DNA from: Bacteroidia bacterium
Lineage (GTDB): Bacteria > Bacteroidota > Bacteroidia > UKL13-3
Assembly (NCBI GenBank): GCA_020049855.1
Contig: JAGVLJ010000033.1
Location: forward strand, 1-34,458
DNA length: 34,458 bases
Direction of reading: 5' to 3'
The notes under the pieces were generated by a model, which saw nothing but the letters and a program-made list of their open reading frames with translations, did no database searches and was not told where the DNA came from. The translations under genes and the position numbers were made by a program. Position 1 is the stretch's first letter, and every line of letters starts with the position of its first letter. Below, piece after piece: positions 7,598 to 15,354 of the stretch.

Positions 7598-8854
7598 TTA
7601 TTCAGGAATTGTCTCTTCATTCCATTCGCCCTCCCATTTAGCCACCACGGCCGAGGCAAGACAATTTCCAACTACATTTACAGCCGTGCGCCCCATATCC
7701 ATCAGCGCATCAATTCCCATAATAATAAGAATGGGCTCTGATGGTAAATTAAATGATGCTACGGTACCTGCCAGAATAACTAAGGAAGCACGGGGTACTC
7801 CCGCCACTCCTTTGCTGGTTAACATTAACGTAAAAACCATTAACAACTGAGCCGACCAATCCATAGGCACTTTTGCTGCCTGTGCGACAAACACAGAAGC
7901 AAGCGAAAGGTATAAAGTAGTTCCATCCAGATTAAAACTGTACCCGGTAGGAATAACAAATGCCACAATTTTTCGTGGAACTCCCATTTTTTCCATAGCC
8001 TGCATGGCCTTGGGCAAAGCCGACTCCGAACTTGCGGTGGCAAATGCAATGGAAACCGGCTCGGTAACTGCGTTGATGAATTTTCTAATAGGGATTTTAG
8101 CCAACCAGGCAATTGGAAGCAATACCAAAACGATAAACGCAACAAGTGCTCCGTATAAAGTGAGTAGCAGCTTTAGCAAATTATCAAATACCTCAGTTCC
8201 ATTTTTAGCAATGGTGTAAGCAATAGCACCACCAACGGCTAAAGGAGCCGCATACATAATGAGGTGAGTAAATTTAAACATCACCTCCGACAAACTTTCG
8301 CAAAAAGCTATCATTGTTTTACGTTTCTCGTCAGCCACCAAAGCTGCTCCCATAGCAAATAAAATACTGAACACTACTACCTGTAATACCTCTCCGTTGG
8401 CAATGGCTTTGGCAATATTCTCCGGAAAAGTATGCAGAATAATATCCTTTGCCGATTGCTTAACCTGAGGCAATACTGCTATATCTCCGGGCTTCACATC
8501 AATCCCAATGCCGGCTCCAGACAGGTTGATTGCAACCAAACCTATGACTAATGCGAGGGTTGTTACCACTTCAAAATATATAAGTGATTTTATGCCTATT
8601 CGACCCACTTGTTTCAGATTTGAGTGTCCTGCGATACCTACTACCAAGGTACCAAAAAGCAGAGGCGCAACTATGGTTTTAATAAGTCGTAAAAAAATAT
8701 CGCTGAATATTTTCAATTCAAGCCCAAGCGAAGGAAAATTAAGCCCAATGAATACACCTGCAGCCAAACTGGCAAAAATCCAATAGGTAAGTTTCTTTTT
8801 TTTGAATGCCCAAAAAACACAGGCGGCAACCGCGGCCAGTTGTATATATTCCAT
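7598..8854 (-). CDS. Dicarboxylate/amino acid:cation symporter (DAACS family)
   Basis: A 418-aa inner-membrane secondary transporter of the GltP/DctA/glutamate-transporter-homolog fold, importing dicarboxylates or acidic amino acids with Na+ or H+. The diagnostic features are the serine-rich re-entrant hairpin ATASSESALPKAM, the GYSFNLDGTTLYLSLA segment containing the NxDG-type motif, and the second hairpin with SKGVAGVPRAS. The C terminus has MDMGRTAVNVVGNCLA, with the aspartate and arginine used for substrate and cation binding. The length is normal. It lies 54 bases downstream of the alkC-like gene on the same strand and could be read through from it. A short hairpin (TTACGG / CCGTAA, 8877-8892) sits in that gap. 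Aspartate, glutamate and C4-dicarboxylates are all plausible substrates. Confidence 0.93.
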   Translation of the reverse strand: MEYIQLAAVAACVFWAFKKKKLTYWIFASLAAGVFIGLNFPSLGLELKIFSDIFLRLIKTIVAPLLFGTLVVGIAGHSNLKQVGRIGIKSLIYFEVVTTLALVIGLVAINLSGAGIGIDVKPGDIAVLPQVKQSAKDIILHTFPENIAKAIANGEVLQVVVFSILFAMGAALVADEKRKTMIAFCESLSEVMFKFTHLIMYAAPLAVGGAIAYTIAKNGTEVFDNLLKLLLTLYGALVAFIVLVLLPIAWLAKIPIRKFINAVTEPVSIAFATASSESALPKAMQAMEKMGVPRKIVAFVIPTGYSFNLDGTTLYLSLASVFVAQAAKVPMDWSAQLLMVFTLMLTSKGVAGVPRASLVILAGTVASFNLPSEPILIIMGIDALMDMGRTAVNVVGNCLASAVVAKWEGEWNEETIPE

Positions 8855-8908
8855 GTAGTGGCGAATATAGAAATATTTACGGAATACCGTAATATCAGCC
8901 GAAATGCC

Positions 8909-9991
8909 TTACTTTATTATAAAATCATTTTGAGCATATTCTTTCCCGTTCACCACAATAGCAAGGGTATGTTTTCCCGGAAGATGTTTGCGCGTGGTAA
9001 GATTGGCGCAACGATGCGTGCGATTGATATCCAAGATTTCGCCCGGCATTACCTTATAGGTGTTTATTTGAAAAATTTTCGGAGACGTTTTCCCGTTTGA
9101 TTTAACAAAGTATATTTTATACTCCAACCGCAGGCGATGAGCCTTTTTATCAGTTAACCTTACGGTAAACGTAAAACTAAAAGCATCGCCAATAGCTAAC
9201 TTCGTTTTGCTTAAACGCAAATTTTTAACCTCTACTTTTGCTTTATGATTAATTCCGAAAGATGATAGCGCTTCCACATGTCCCTTTTTCAGTAATCCGC
9301 GGCTGGCATGTTTCAGTATCCAATCTGTTTCTTTGCTCACACCCATCCACGACTTCACAATGGCAAGCATTTTATCGGGATGATCTTTCGAAATATCGTT
9401 CAGGTTATTGGCCACGCTTCTGCGTACGTACTCGCTTGGGTCGTTTTTGAGTAATTCAAGAATAGGGAAAATAGCTGAGGGATTTTTTTTAAATGGAGGA
9501 AGTGCCATTGCCCAGGGTAGGCGGGGTCGTATTCCCTCACTTGCCAATCTACGCACGTGGTGATTTTTATGTTGTGCCCAACTAAGATGCTGCTGAATCA
9601 TACGTTGCTCGTATTTGAGCATGAACGGACGAACAGCAAACTCGCTGCTGCTGTATTGGGTAAACAACTCCAAAGCCGGAATGGAAATATCAGGATAATC
9701 CAATCCATACACTTCGACAAAATCAGGGAACAGAATGGCTACAAACCCACTGAAAGCAGGGGCAATTTTTTTAAGAATTTCCACCTGTTGGGCATAATCC
9801 AGGGGTAGAAACTGATGCATACAATGGGTAATATGCCTCATTCGTTGTTTTAATTCGCGCTGCTCCCACTGCACATCGAACACTTGCGAAAGAAAAGCCT
9901 TTTTGTTAAAATCCGGATATTCACGTTTAATGCTATCGACTAATTGCACTAATAACTCGCGTGAGTATAAATTTTTCAGAGCTTCGGCCAT
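8909..9991 (-). CDS. alkC: AlkC-like DNA alkylation repair glycosylase
   Basis: A 360-aa protein of the HEAT-like repeat DNA glycosylase superfamily, which excises alkylated bases such as 3-methyladenine. Residues ~1-250 are helical repeats with the typical ELFTQYSSSEFAVRPF, WAQHKNHHVRRLASEGIRPRLPWA and NDPSEYVRRSVANNLNDISKDHP segments. Residues ~260-360 form a beta-rich C-terminal domain ending VVNGKEYAQNDF, matching the Ig-like extension that separates AlkC from the shorter AlkD. The gene is last in a tight minus-strand run after a zinc-ribbon protein and an SRPBCC protein, with a 13-base gap before it. No Ada-type regulator is visible nearby. Confidence is high for the family and moderate for AlkC specifically. 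Confidence 0.87.
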   Translation of the reverse strand: MAEALKNLYSRELLVQLVDSIKREYPDFNKKAFLSQVFDVQWEQRELKQRMRHITHCMHQFLPLDYAQQVEILKKIAPAFSGFVAILFPDFVEVYGLDYPDISIPALELFTQYSSSEFAVRPFMLKYEQRMIQQHLSWAQHKNHHVRRLASEGIRPRLPWAMALPPFKKNPSAIFPILELLKNDPSEYVRRSVANNLNDISKDHPDKMLAIVKSWMGVSKETDWILKHASRGLLKKGHVEALSSFGINHKAKVEVKNLRLSKTKLAIGDAFSFTFTVRLTDKKAHRLRLEYKIYFVKSNGKTSPKIFQINTYKVMPGEILDINRTHRCANLTTRKHLPGKHTLAIVVNGKEYAQNDFIIK

Positions 9992-10004
9992 ATGGGGATA
10001 ACTA

Positions 10005-10433
10005 TTATTTTTCGAGCAGTTGTTTGAGATTGGTTAATATATAACCCCAGTTTTGCTCCGAATGCTTTTGCATTTCTTCGGTTGCAATATTGGTTTGCGT
10101 TATTTCTAACCGCGTGCCCTGTTCTTCGGGAAAAAGCTGGTAGGTAATGGTGGCATAATTCTCAGGTTTGTCCTCAAGACCCGAAAAAGAACTGATATAA
10201 TCGTACTCAAATAGCCTGGCGAATTCTGATTTTAGAATTGTCCCCTTATCAAGGTATTCTTTCCCTTCCCAAATGCCCTTAAAATGTAAAGCACTCCCTA
10301 CTTTCCAGTCGGATATGGCCTTTGTACCGAAAAAATACTGTTCAATCAAATCAGGATTTGTAAGGGCATTCCACACCTCCTGTGGCGTTGCACCTATGCT
10401 GCAACTTACCTTTGCTATGAGTTTACTCGTCAT
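10005..10433 (-). CDS. SRPBCC-fold protein, AHSA1-like
   Basis: A 142-aa single-domain helix-grip protein. It begins with the usual VSCSIGATPQEVWNALTNPDLIEQYFFG, here split as SIGATPQEVWNALTNP then EQYFFG, followed by SDWKVGSALHFKG, TYQLFPEEQGTRLEITQTN and a closing amphipathic helix (WGYILTNLKQLLEK). These are the marks of the activator-of-Hsp90-ATPase-homolog group, whose bacterial members bind small hydrophobic ligands or have no known function. It starts 3 bases after the stop of the zinc-ribbon gene and ends 13 bases before the AlkC-like gene, so the three are probably one transcript. It has no signal peptide and should be cytoplasmic. The exact role is unknown. Confidence 0.85.
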   Translation of the reverse strand: MTSKLIAKVSCSIGATPQEVWNALTNPDLIEQYFFGTKAISDWKVGSALHFKGIWEGKEYLDKGTILKSEFARLFEYDYISSFSGLEDKPENYATITYQLFPEEQGTRLEITQTNIATEEMQKHSEQNWGYILTNLKQLLEK

Positions 10434-10436
10434 ATG

Positions 10437-10700
10437 CTATTTCGTGTTTTTCCAACGTTCCAACCTGGGAATCCCCATGCTGAAAAAAGAAGCCAAAAAG
10501 CCCGGGAAACCCATTTCTTTGAGTTTCGCTTTTACAAATGTCTGCATTTCTTTGGCTGTGATATCAGGCTGTTTGAATTTACCATTCTCATAGCAATAGC
10601 TGCAATACATCGTACTTTTTGAGCCATCGGCATTAGAGCCCCCCCCGGCAGGATCTTTTTTGAGTGGCATACTGCAACTCTGACAATTTTTGTAACTCAT
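10437..10700 (-). CDS. Small zinc-ribbon domain protein
   Basis: An 87-aa protein whose N-terminal half is a predicted zinc ribbon: Cys6 and Cys9 (CQSC), then Cys33 and Cys36 (CSYC), separated by a glycine-rich loop (PAGGGSNADGS). The layout matches the putative zinc-ribbon family that often accompanies transcriptional regulators or SRPBCC proteins. The C-terminal half is helical (DITAKEMQTFVKAKLKEMG) and ends with a hydrophobic GFPGFLASFFS segment. It is the first gene of the minus-strand run leading to the SRPBCC and AlkC-like genes. Whether it binds nucleic acid, protein or simply metal cannot be told. No clear -7 element is present upstream; the nearest candidate is a poor match around 10736. 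Confidence 0.8.
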   Translation of the reverse strand: MSYKNCQSCSMPLKKDPAGGGSNADGSKSTMYCSYCYENGKFKQPDITAKEMQTFVKAKLKEMGFPGFLASFFSMGIPRLERWKNTK

Positions 10701-10804
10701 ATCTTCTATTCTTTATAACGTACTAGTTAAACTCAAACAATCCGCACGTTCTGTCGTCTGTCCACTGTCGACAGACATTCCATATTCTTAACTATTCCCT
10801 GCAC

Positions 10805-10939
10805 ATGCAACCCGAAACTTTAGCGAAGGCCTGGAACTCGCAGAATCGGAAAATCCTAAGATCTGATACGTTCGAGGTGGTGCATGGATTCAAATATAAA
10901 CAGCAAAAATCATTAATTTATAGCATAAGGGTGTTATAA
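10805..10939 (+). CDS. Possible 44-codon ORF, function unknown
   Basis: An ATG-started frame encodes 44 residues of mixed, protein-like composition beginning MQPETLAKAWNSQNRKIL and ending SIRVL, with TAA at 10937-10939. It lies 19 bases before the perfect terminator hairpin at 10958-11006, which would close its transcript neatly. There is no recognisable promoter or Shine-Dalgarno sequence and no family I know. The 323-base stretch 10701-11023 has no other gene candidate. It contains a GTCTGTC / GACAGAC inverted repeat (10756-10776) around a GTCGAC palindrome. This could equally be a chance frame or the remnant of a decayed gene. Confidence 0.2.
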   Translation: MQPETLAKAWNSQNRKILRSDTFEVVHGFKYKQQKSLIYSIRVL

Positions 10940-10957
10940 ACGCTAAAATATTCATAT

Positions 10958-11006
10958 AAAAATCCCCGAAATTTGTCAGTTGAACTGACAAATTTCGGGG
11001 ATTTTT
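10958..11006. terminator. Bidirectional intrinsic terminator, perfect 23-bp stem
   Basis: Positions 10958-10980 and 10984-11006 are exact reverse complements around a 3-base TGA loop. The arms begin with five A and end with five T on either strand, so the hairpin ends in a U tract in both directions. It lies 17 bases after the fumarase stop codon and should terminate that operon; it could also end any plus-strand transcript arriving from 10700-10950. Confidence 0.9.
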
Positions 11007-11023
11007 ATCGAACAAATATGCTC

Positions 11024-12550
11024 TTAATATACTTTCTCTGCAAACTGATCCAGTTTTTTACCGGATGATTCGAGCACTTCCTTGTGTAATGAATTACCGT
11101 GTGCATCCATGGTACAAATGGCTTTGAAGCCCTCTACGCGTAATTTCCACATGGCCTCCGGTGTACCGAATTCCAAACAACCTCCATCTTCTACTTCTTT
11201 AATACACTCGGCATAATATTGAGCAGCGCCACCAATTGCATTGAGGTAAACTGCTCCGTGTTCACCACAGGCAGCCAACGTTTTTGGTCCCATACCGCCT
11301 TTGCCTATCACTATACGGGCACCTGTTTTCTTCAGTATGATTCCCTGATAAGGTTCCTCACGAATAGACGTAGTGGGTCCTGCTGCGGTTATTTTCCATT
11401 TACCATTTTTGTCTTTGTTAATCACCGGGCCGCAGTGATAAATCACACCTCCGGTCAAATCAAAAGGCGCATCGTGTTCCAGCATATGGTGGTGCATGGC
11501 ATCCCGGCCGGTAAATATTATCCCATTCAGCTCTACTACATCTCCTGCTTTAATTTCACGAATTTGCTTTTCGCTAACAGGCGGAGTGAGTTTATGTACC
11601 TTTACGGAAGAAGTAATAATAGCTTCTTCATAAATCTTTTTGATTTCGTCTTTGTCGCGATATTCCCATTCCGTAATGTTAAATGTTTTTGGATCCATTT
11701 TAATACCCAGCCTGCGATAGGCCCAGCAGTTATAAGCAACTGAAACAAAAAATGAGGCCGGGAGTCGGTTATTTTTTCCTATCTTACAACCTAACAAAGT
11801 AAGGCCTCCGCCAAAACCCATCGTTCCAATTTCAAGTGTATTGGCATTGTCCATTACATATCTTTCCAAATCGGCCAATACCGGATCTGAATTGGTATCA
11901 TCTACCCTGCGAAAAAGTTGCTCCTTCGCCAAAGCATAACCGGAAGTTCGGTCGCCACCAATGCCCACGCCTATAAAACCGGCAGAACAACCCTGACCCT
12001 GTGCCTGCCATACCGCATGCATAATACATTTGCGAATACCGTCTAAATCACGATTGGCTTTACCAAGATGTTCTAGTTCGCATGGAACTGAATACTGAAT
12101 ATTTTTATTCTCACATCCTCCTCCTTTTAAAATCAGACGAACTTTGATAAAATTCTTCCTCCATTGTTTAAAATGAATTACCGGAGTTCCCGGGCCAATA
12201 TTGGTTCCGGTGTTTTTCCCGTCAATCGGATCCACCGAATTAGTTCTTAGCTTTCCGTCTTTGGTTGCTTTAGCTACCATTTCAATAATGGCCTCCTCTA
12301 TTTCAATCTGGTCGGTTCCTACAGGGGTATGAATTTCAAAAGTGGGCATCCCTGTATCCTGACATATGGGGCCTGTATTGCTACAGGCCATATCAATATT
12401 TTTAGCAATAGTGTCTAACGCCAGCCCCGACTGTGTTCCTTTATCTTCCTTTTTGTAGGCATTGGCTACAGCATACCTTACATCTGAAGGAAGGTTGGTG
12501 GAGGTTTGAACGATGAGTTCGTATAACGAATCTTTTAACTGCTGATTCAT
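11024..12550 (-). CDS. fum: Fumarate hydratase, class I (iron-sulfur)
   Basis: A 508-aa TCA-cycle enzyme interconverting fumarate and malate. It is the single-chain class I type, which needs a [4Fe-4S] cluster, unrelated to class II FumC. The N-terminal alpha domain has GPICQDTGMP with Cys63, TNIGPGTPVIH, a GGGCENK segment and CSAGFIGVGIGGDR; the C-terminal beta domain has VELNGIIFTGRDAMHHHM, YHCGPVI, AAGPTTS, GKGGMG and EHGAVYLNAIGGAAQY. Candidate cluster cysteines are Cys63, the GGGC cysteine and the QGCSAG cysteine. The length is normal. It follows the DUF2480 gene on the same strand after 81 bases and precedes the 23-bp terminator. Tartrate dehydratase is a distant alternative with similar domains but usually split chains. 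Confidence 0.95.
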   Translation of the reverse strand: MNQQLKDSLYELIVQTSTNLPSDVRYAVANAYKKEDKGTQSGLALDTIAKNIDMACSNTGPICQDTGMPTFEIHTPVGTDQIEIEEAIIEMVAKATKDGKLRTNSVDPIDGKNTGTNIGPGTPVIHFKQWRKNFIKVRLILKGGGCENKNIQYSVPCELEHLGKANRDLDGIRKCIMHAVWQAQGQGCSAGFIGVGIGGDRTSGYALAKEQLFRRVDDTNSDPVLADLERYVMDNANTLEIGTMGFGGGLTLLGCKIGKNNRLPASFFVSVAYNCWAYRRLGIKMDPKTFNITEWEYRDKDEIKKIYEEAIITSSVKVHKLTPPVSEKQIREIKAGDVVELNGIIFTGRDAMHHHMLEHDAPFDLTGGVIYHCGPVINKDKNGKWKITAAGPTTSIREEPYQGIILKKTGARIVIGKGGMGPKTLAACGEHGAVYLNAIGGAAQYYAECIKEVEDGGCLEFGTPEAMWKLRVEGFKAICTMDAHGNSLHKEVLESSGKKLDQFAEKVY

Positions 12551-12631
12551 GTGATAAAATTTTTATGCGAATTTATTGAATAATATTTCACAGTTTGCGC
12601 TGATTAAAATCATTCCTGAGAAACCCGAAAA

Positions 12632-13138
12632 TTATTTACGTTTAAAAACCGGTACGGTCGAACAGGGTTCTCCGTACATAATGCTTTTTGCAACTGGAGA
12701 AAGCAGGCGCGTAATTTCTACATAAGCCGAAACCGGAACCTCTTTATCTCCGCATCCTTTTACTACAACGCGTTTGTCTCGGTAATCTTCAGGATTAATT
12801 TTGGAAAGAGCCCGTTGAAACAAAACAGTTTCGAGAACTGCCCCTGAACCGAAAACAACCATGTTTGCAAAAGGCTGCAGCGCCTGTGCCACCAGCATAA
12901 AAGCCCATTTTGGAATAATGGCATCGGCACTGCAAAAAACAGCCACATTGGCATTTTTGTATTGCTCCCAGTTATGCGAAGTAATAAACTCCCTAAAATC
13001 TTTTTCACGAAGTATTAATCCGTTTACCAATTGCGGGCGAATATCCAGTTCAGCCATCGGATGTTTATCGGCAAACTCTTCCAAATCGATAGAAACAAGA
13101 TTACTTGCAGCCACCTTATTTATCAGTTCATCACCCAT
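12632..13138 (-). CDS. DUF2480 family protein
   Basis: A 168-aa cytoplasmic protein of DUF2480, a family I know only from Bacteroidota and without established function. It begins with the family-like MGDELINKVAASNLVSIDLE, contains NGLILREKDFREFI, a central CSADAIIPKWAFMLVAQAL segment and GCGDKEVPVSAYVEIT, and ends with the strongly conserved AKSIMYGEPCSTVPVFKRK. The terminal Cys of EPCSTVP and the Cys of VKGCGD suggest a metal or redox site, but that is inference. It starts 5 bases after the end of pyruvate kinase and precedes fumarase, so it is presumably co-transcribed with central carbon genes. Confidence 0.85.
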   Translation of the reverse strand: MGDELINKVAASNLVSIDLEEFADKHPMAELDIRPQLVNGLILREKDFREFITSHNWEQYKNANVAVFCSADAIIPKWAFMLVAQALQPFANMVVFGSGAVLETVLFQRALSKINPEDYRDKRVVVKGCGDKEVPVSAYVEITRLLSPVAKSIMYGEPCSTVPVFKRK

Positions 13139-13143
13139 AATGC

Positions 13144-14574
13144 TTAGTCAATAACCGTAATTTTCAAACTATTGGTACGCAACCTTTCATGAATGGGCAT
13201 ACTGGCGGTATTAATTACAACTTCTCCTTTTGGAACTAACCCCTGTTTTTTTAATCCCTGATTAATATCATTAAAAGTTTCATCGGTTGATACCATTTTG
13301 TTATAATAGAAACTTCGTACGCCCCACACAAGATTCATTCGAGTAAGCAATCGTTTATTAGCAGTAAAAATATAGATATGCGCTTTGGGCCGGAAGCTTG
13401 CAATTTTAAATCCCGTGTACCCAGATTGGGTGAGTCCTGTAATCGCATTTGCATTTAAATGATCTGACATTCGAACTGCAGTGAAACACACTTCGTCCGA
13501 CATAAAAGTTGGAGAATTATTATCCGGCCTTTTCCCCTTGAAAAAAGGTGCGTTTGTATTTTCCTCCACATTCGCAATAATGCGCTGCATAGCTTCTACC
13601 ACTTTTACAGGATATTGTCCAACCGATGTTTCAGCACTTAACATTACCGCATCGGCACCATCCATCACGGCATTGGCCACATCATTAGCTTCGGCACGTG
13701 TAGGATTTGGACTGGTTATCATACTTTCCATCATTTGGGTAGCGATAATAACCGGCTTAGAAAGTTCCAACCCACGCTTTACAATTCGTTTCTGAATAAT
13801 TGGTACATCTTCCATTGGCATTTCAACACCCAAATCCCCTCTTGCTACCATCACCGCATCAGTAACCTGAAGAATTTCTTCAAGATTATGTACGGCTTCG
13901 GGTTTTTCTATTTTAGCCACCACGTAAGCATCACTTCCATGTTGTTTTATGAGTTGTTTTAACTCAATTATATCATCCGCCTTTCGTACAAATGATAAAC
14001 CTACCCAATCAACTCCGTGCTGAAGTCCGAATTCTAAATCCCGTTTATCCTTTTCAGTCAAGCTTGGTATTGATAGCCGTGTGTCGGGCAAATTGAACCC
14101 CTTTTTTGAGGTAAGCACTCCGCCATAAATTATTCTGGCTTTAATTTTCGTTTTCCTGTCTGTTTCCAATACCAGTAATTCTATTTTCCCGTCATCCAGT
14201 AAAATCCGTTCCCCCTCTTTAATATCTACGGACAGATGCGGAAAATCAACTGATAGCAATTCAGGGGTACCAACCATTTTTTCGGTAGTAATTTCAATAA
14301 TTTTTCCTGATACCAGGTGAATTCCTCCGGCCATTACTTCTCCAATGCGCAATTTTGGCCCCTGTAAATCGAGAAGTATGCAAGCCGGGCTATCAAGCTC
14401 TTCATTTACCTTATTTATATTCTCGATTACTTGTAAATGATCATCATAACTACCATGTGAAAAATTTAACCGGCAGACATCAACTCCCTGCTCAATAATT
14501 TTACGCAACATATCAATGCTTGAAGATGCAGGCCCGATAGTAGCAACAATCTTTGTTCTATTAAACTTTATCAT
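13144..14574 (-). CDS. pyk: Pyruvate kinase
   Basis: A 476-aa glycolytic enzyme converting phosphoenolpyruvate and ADP to pyruvate and ATP. All key segments are present: TKIVATIGPAS at the N terminus, CRLNFSHG, LLDLQGPKLRIGE, the catalytic Lys in AKIEKPEAV, the metal-binding VMVARGDLGVEMP, IATQMMESM, and the signature DGADAVMLSAETSVGQYPV. A B domain of normal size (about 70-170) and a C-terminal allosteric-type domain follow. The length is normal for bacteria. It starts one base after the stop of the IPExxxVDY gene and ends 5 bases before DUF2480, so these three form an obvious operon. Confidence 0.97.
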   Translation of the reverse strand: MIKFNRTKIVATIGPASSSIDMLRKIIEQGVDVCRLNFSHGSYDDHLQVIENINKVNEELDSPACILLDLQGPKLRIGEVMAGGIHLVSGKIIEITTEKMVGTPELLSVDFPHLSVDIKEGERILLDDGKIELLVLETDRKTKIKARIIYGGVLTSKKGFNLPDTRLSIPSLTEKDKRDLEFGLQHGVDWVGLSFVRKADDIIELKQLIKQHGSDAYVVAKIEKPEAVHNLEEILQVTDAVMVARGDLGVEMPMEDVPIIQKRIVKRGLELSKPVIIATQMMESMITSPNPTRAEANDVANAVMDGADAVMLSAETSVGQYPVKVVEAMQRIIANVEENTNAPFFKGKRPDNNSPTFMSDEVCFTAVRMSDHLNANAITGLTQSGYTGFKIASFRPKAHIYIFTANKRLLTRMNLVWGVRSFYYNKMVSTDETFNDINQGLKKQGLVPKGEVVINTASMPIHERLRTNSLKITVID

Positions 14575-14575
14575 C

Positions 14576-15007
14576 CTAAAAAATTAAATTCTCCTTCGAC
14601 TTCAATGACTCAATGTCTACATAAAACGCTGTTTGAACCTGTTGAATAGATTTTACTCTGGTCAACAAACGTGGTTCATTCAGGTTTTCAAAAAGCCCTT
14701 TGATAAATAACCAATAATCAACCTGCTTCATTTCAGGCACCAAATAGTGTCCCAGCGACTTATTAGCCAAAACGTAATATTCAAGCCTCTGTTCATTATC
14801 TTCAAATTGATAAAACTCAAAACAGGCTGTTTCCTTTTTTCGTGGCAAATGTACCTCTATATCTTCATCTCTGTTTAAATCAAAGTTTAAAGATTGATTA
14901 AACAACCACCCAAGTTTATACCCCGGCAGCGGACAAACGATGCCTATAAGCCTAAAATCGTAATCGGGCTCTATCTCCAACACCAACTTTTTAGTACTTT
15001 TTGCCAT
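14576..15007 (-). CDS. IPExxxVDY family protein
   Basis: A 143-aa protein of the Bacteroidota family named for its motif, here VPEMKQVDY at about residues 93-101. The preceding YYVLANKSLGHYL and following WLFIKGLFENL complete the recognised core. Function is unknown; the family typically sits beside pyruvate kinase, as it does here. I chose the ATG at 15007 (MAKSTKKLVLEIEPDYDF) because the frame extends upstream to 15079 only through a low-complexity, lysine-rich leader that would cover the promoter region. Its stop abuts the pyk start. Divergent from acpP; both are probably driven from the inverted repeat at 15053-15071. Confidence 0.85.
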   Translation of the reverse strand: MAKSTKKLVLEIEPDYDFRLIGIVCPLPGYKLGWLFNQSLNFDLNRDEDIEVHLPRKKETACFEFYQFEDNEQRLEYYVLANKSLGHYLVPEMKQVDYWLFIKGLFENLNEPRLLTRVKSIQQVQTAFYVDIESLKSKENLIF

Positions 15008-15052
15008 TAATGAGCTGTATTTAAAGGTCTTATTTTTTTTTGTCTTTTTTAT

Positions 15053-15071
15053 GCAAATATCTGTTATTTGC
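15053..15071. promoter_or_regulatory. Symmetric inverted repeat between IPExxxVDY-pyk and acpP
   Basis: GCAAATA (15053-15059) and TATTTGC (15065-15071) are exact reverse complements with 5 bases between. Each arm read outward resembles a shortened Bacteroidota -7 box (TATTTG), placed 35 bases from acpP and 46 bases from the IPExxxVDY start. It could be two back-to-back promoters or the operator of a dimeric regulator. It does not match TAnnTTTG exactly. Confidence 0.4.
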
Positions 15072-15105
15072 ACTCTCAATTTAAAATAATAATAAATATA
15101 CCATT

Positions 15106-15342
15106 ATGTCAGACATTGCAACAAGAGTTAAGTCAATTATCATTGACAAGTTGGGGGTTGAAGAGGCAGAGGTTACTCCGGAGGCGAGTTTCACCAACGA
15201 TTTGGGTGCAGATTCATTAGATACGGTAGAATTGATTATGGAATTTGAAAAAGAATTCAATATCGCTATCCCTGATGATCAGGCTGAAAAGATCGGCACC
15301 GTAGCTGACGCGATTGATTACATCGAAAAAAACGCTAAATAA
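15106..15342 (+). CDS. acpP: Acyl carrier protein
   Basis: A 78-aa acidic protein that carries fatty-acyl chains on a 4'-phosphopantetheine arm. The attachment serine is Ser37 in [12 protein letters not shown], with the helix II acidic face that docks to fatty-acid synthase partners. Length and composition are standard for bacterial ACP. It is the first gene of acpP-fabF-rnc, with 12 bases before fabF, the usual arrangement for this pair. Use of ACP by fabF next door fits: the ketosynthase elongates the chain carried by this protein. Confidence 0.98.
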   Translation: MSDIATRVKSIIIDKLGVEEAEVTPEASFTNDLGADSLDTVELIMEFEKEFNIAIPDDQAEKIGTVADAIDYIEKNAK

Positions 15343-15354
15343 TTAAAATACTAA

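Noticed and set aside
8877-8892. TTACGG/CCGTAA hairpin before the symporter gene
   Set aside because: The 6-bp stem has no U tract and is too short to call a terminator or operator with confidence.
15008-15079. N-terminal extension of the IPExxxVDY protein
   Set aside because: The added residues are a lysine-rich low-complexity stretch that would cover the shared promoter region and are absent from the usual family start.
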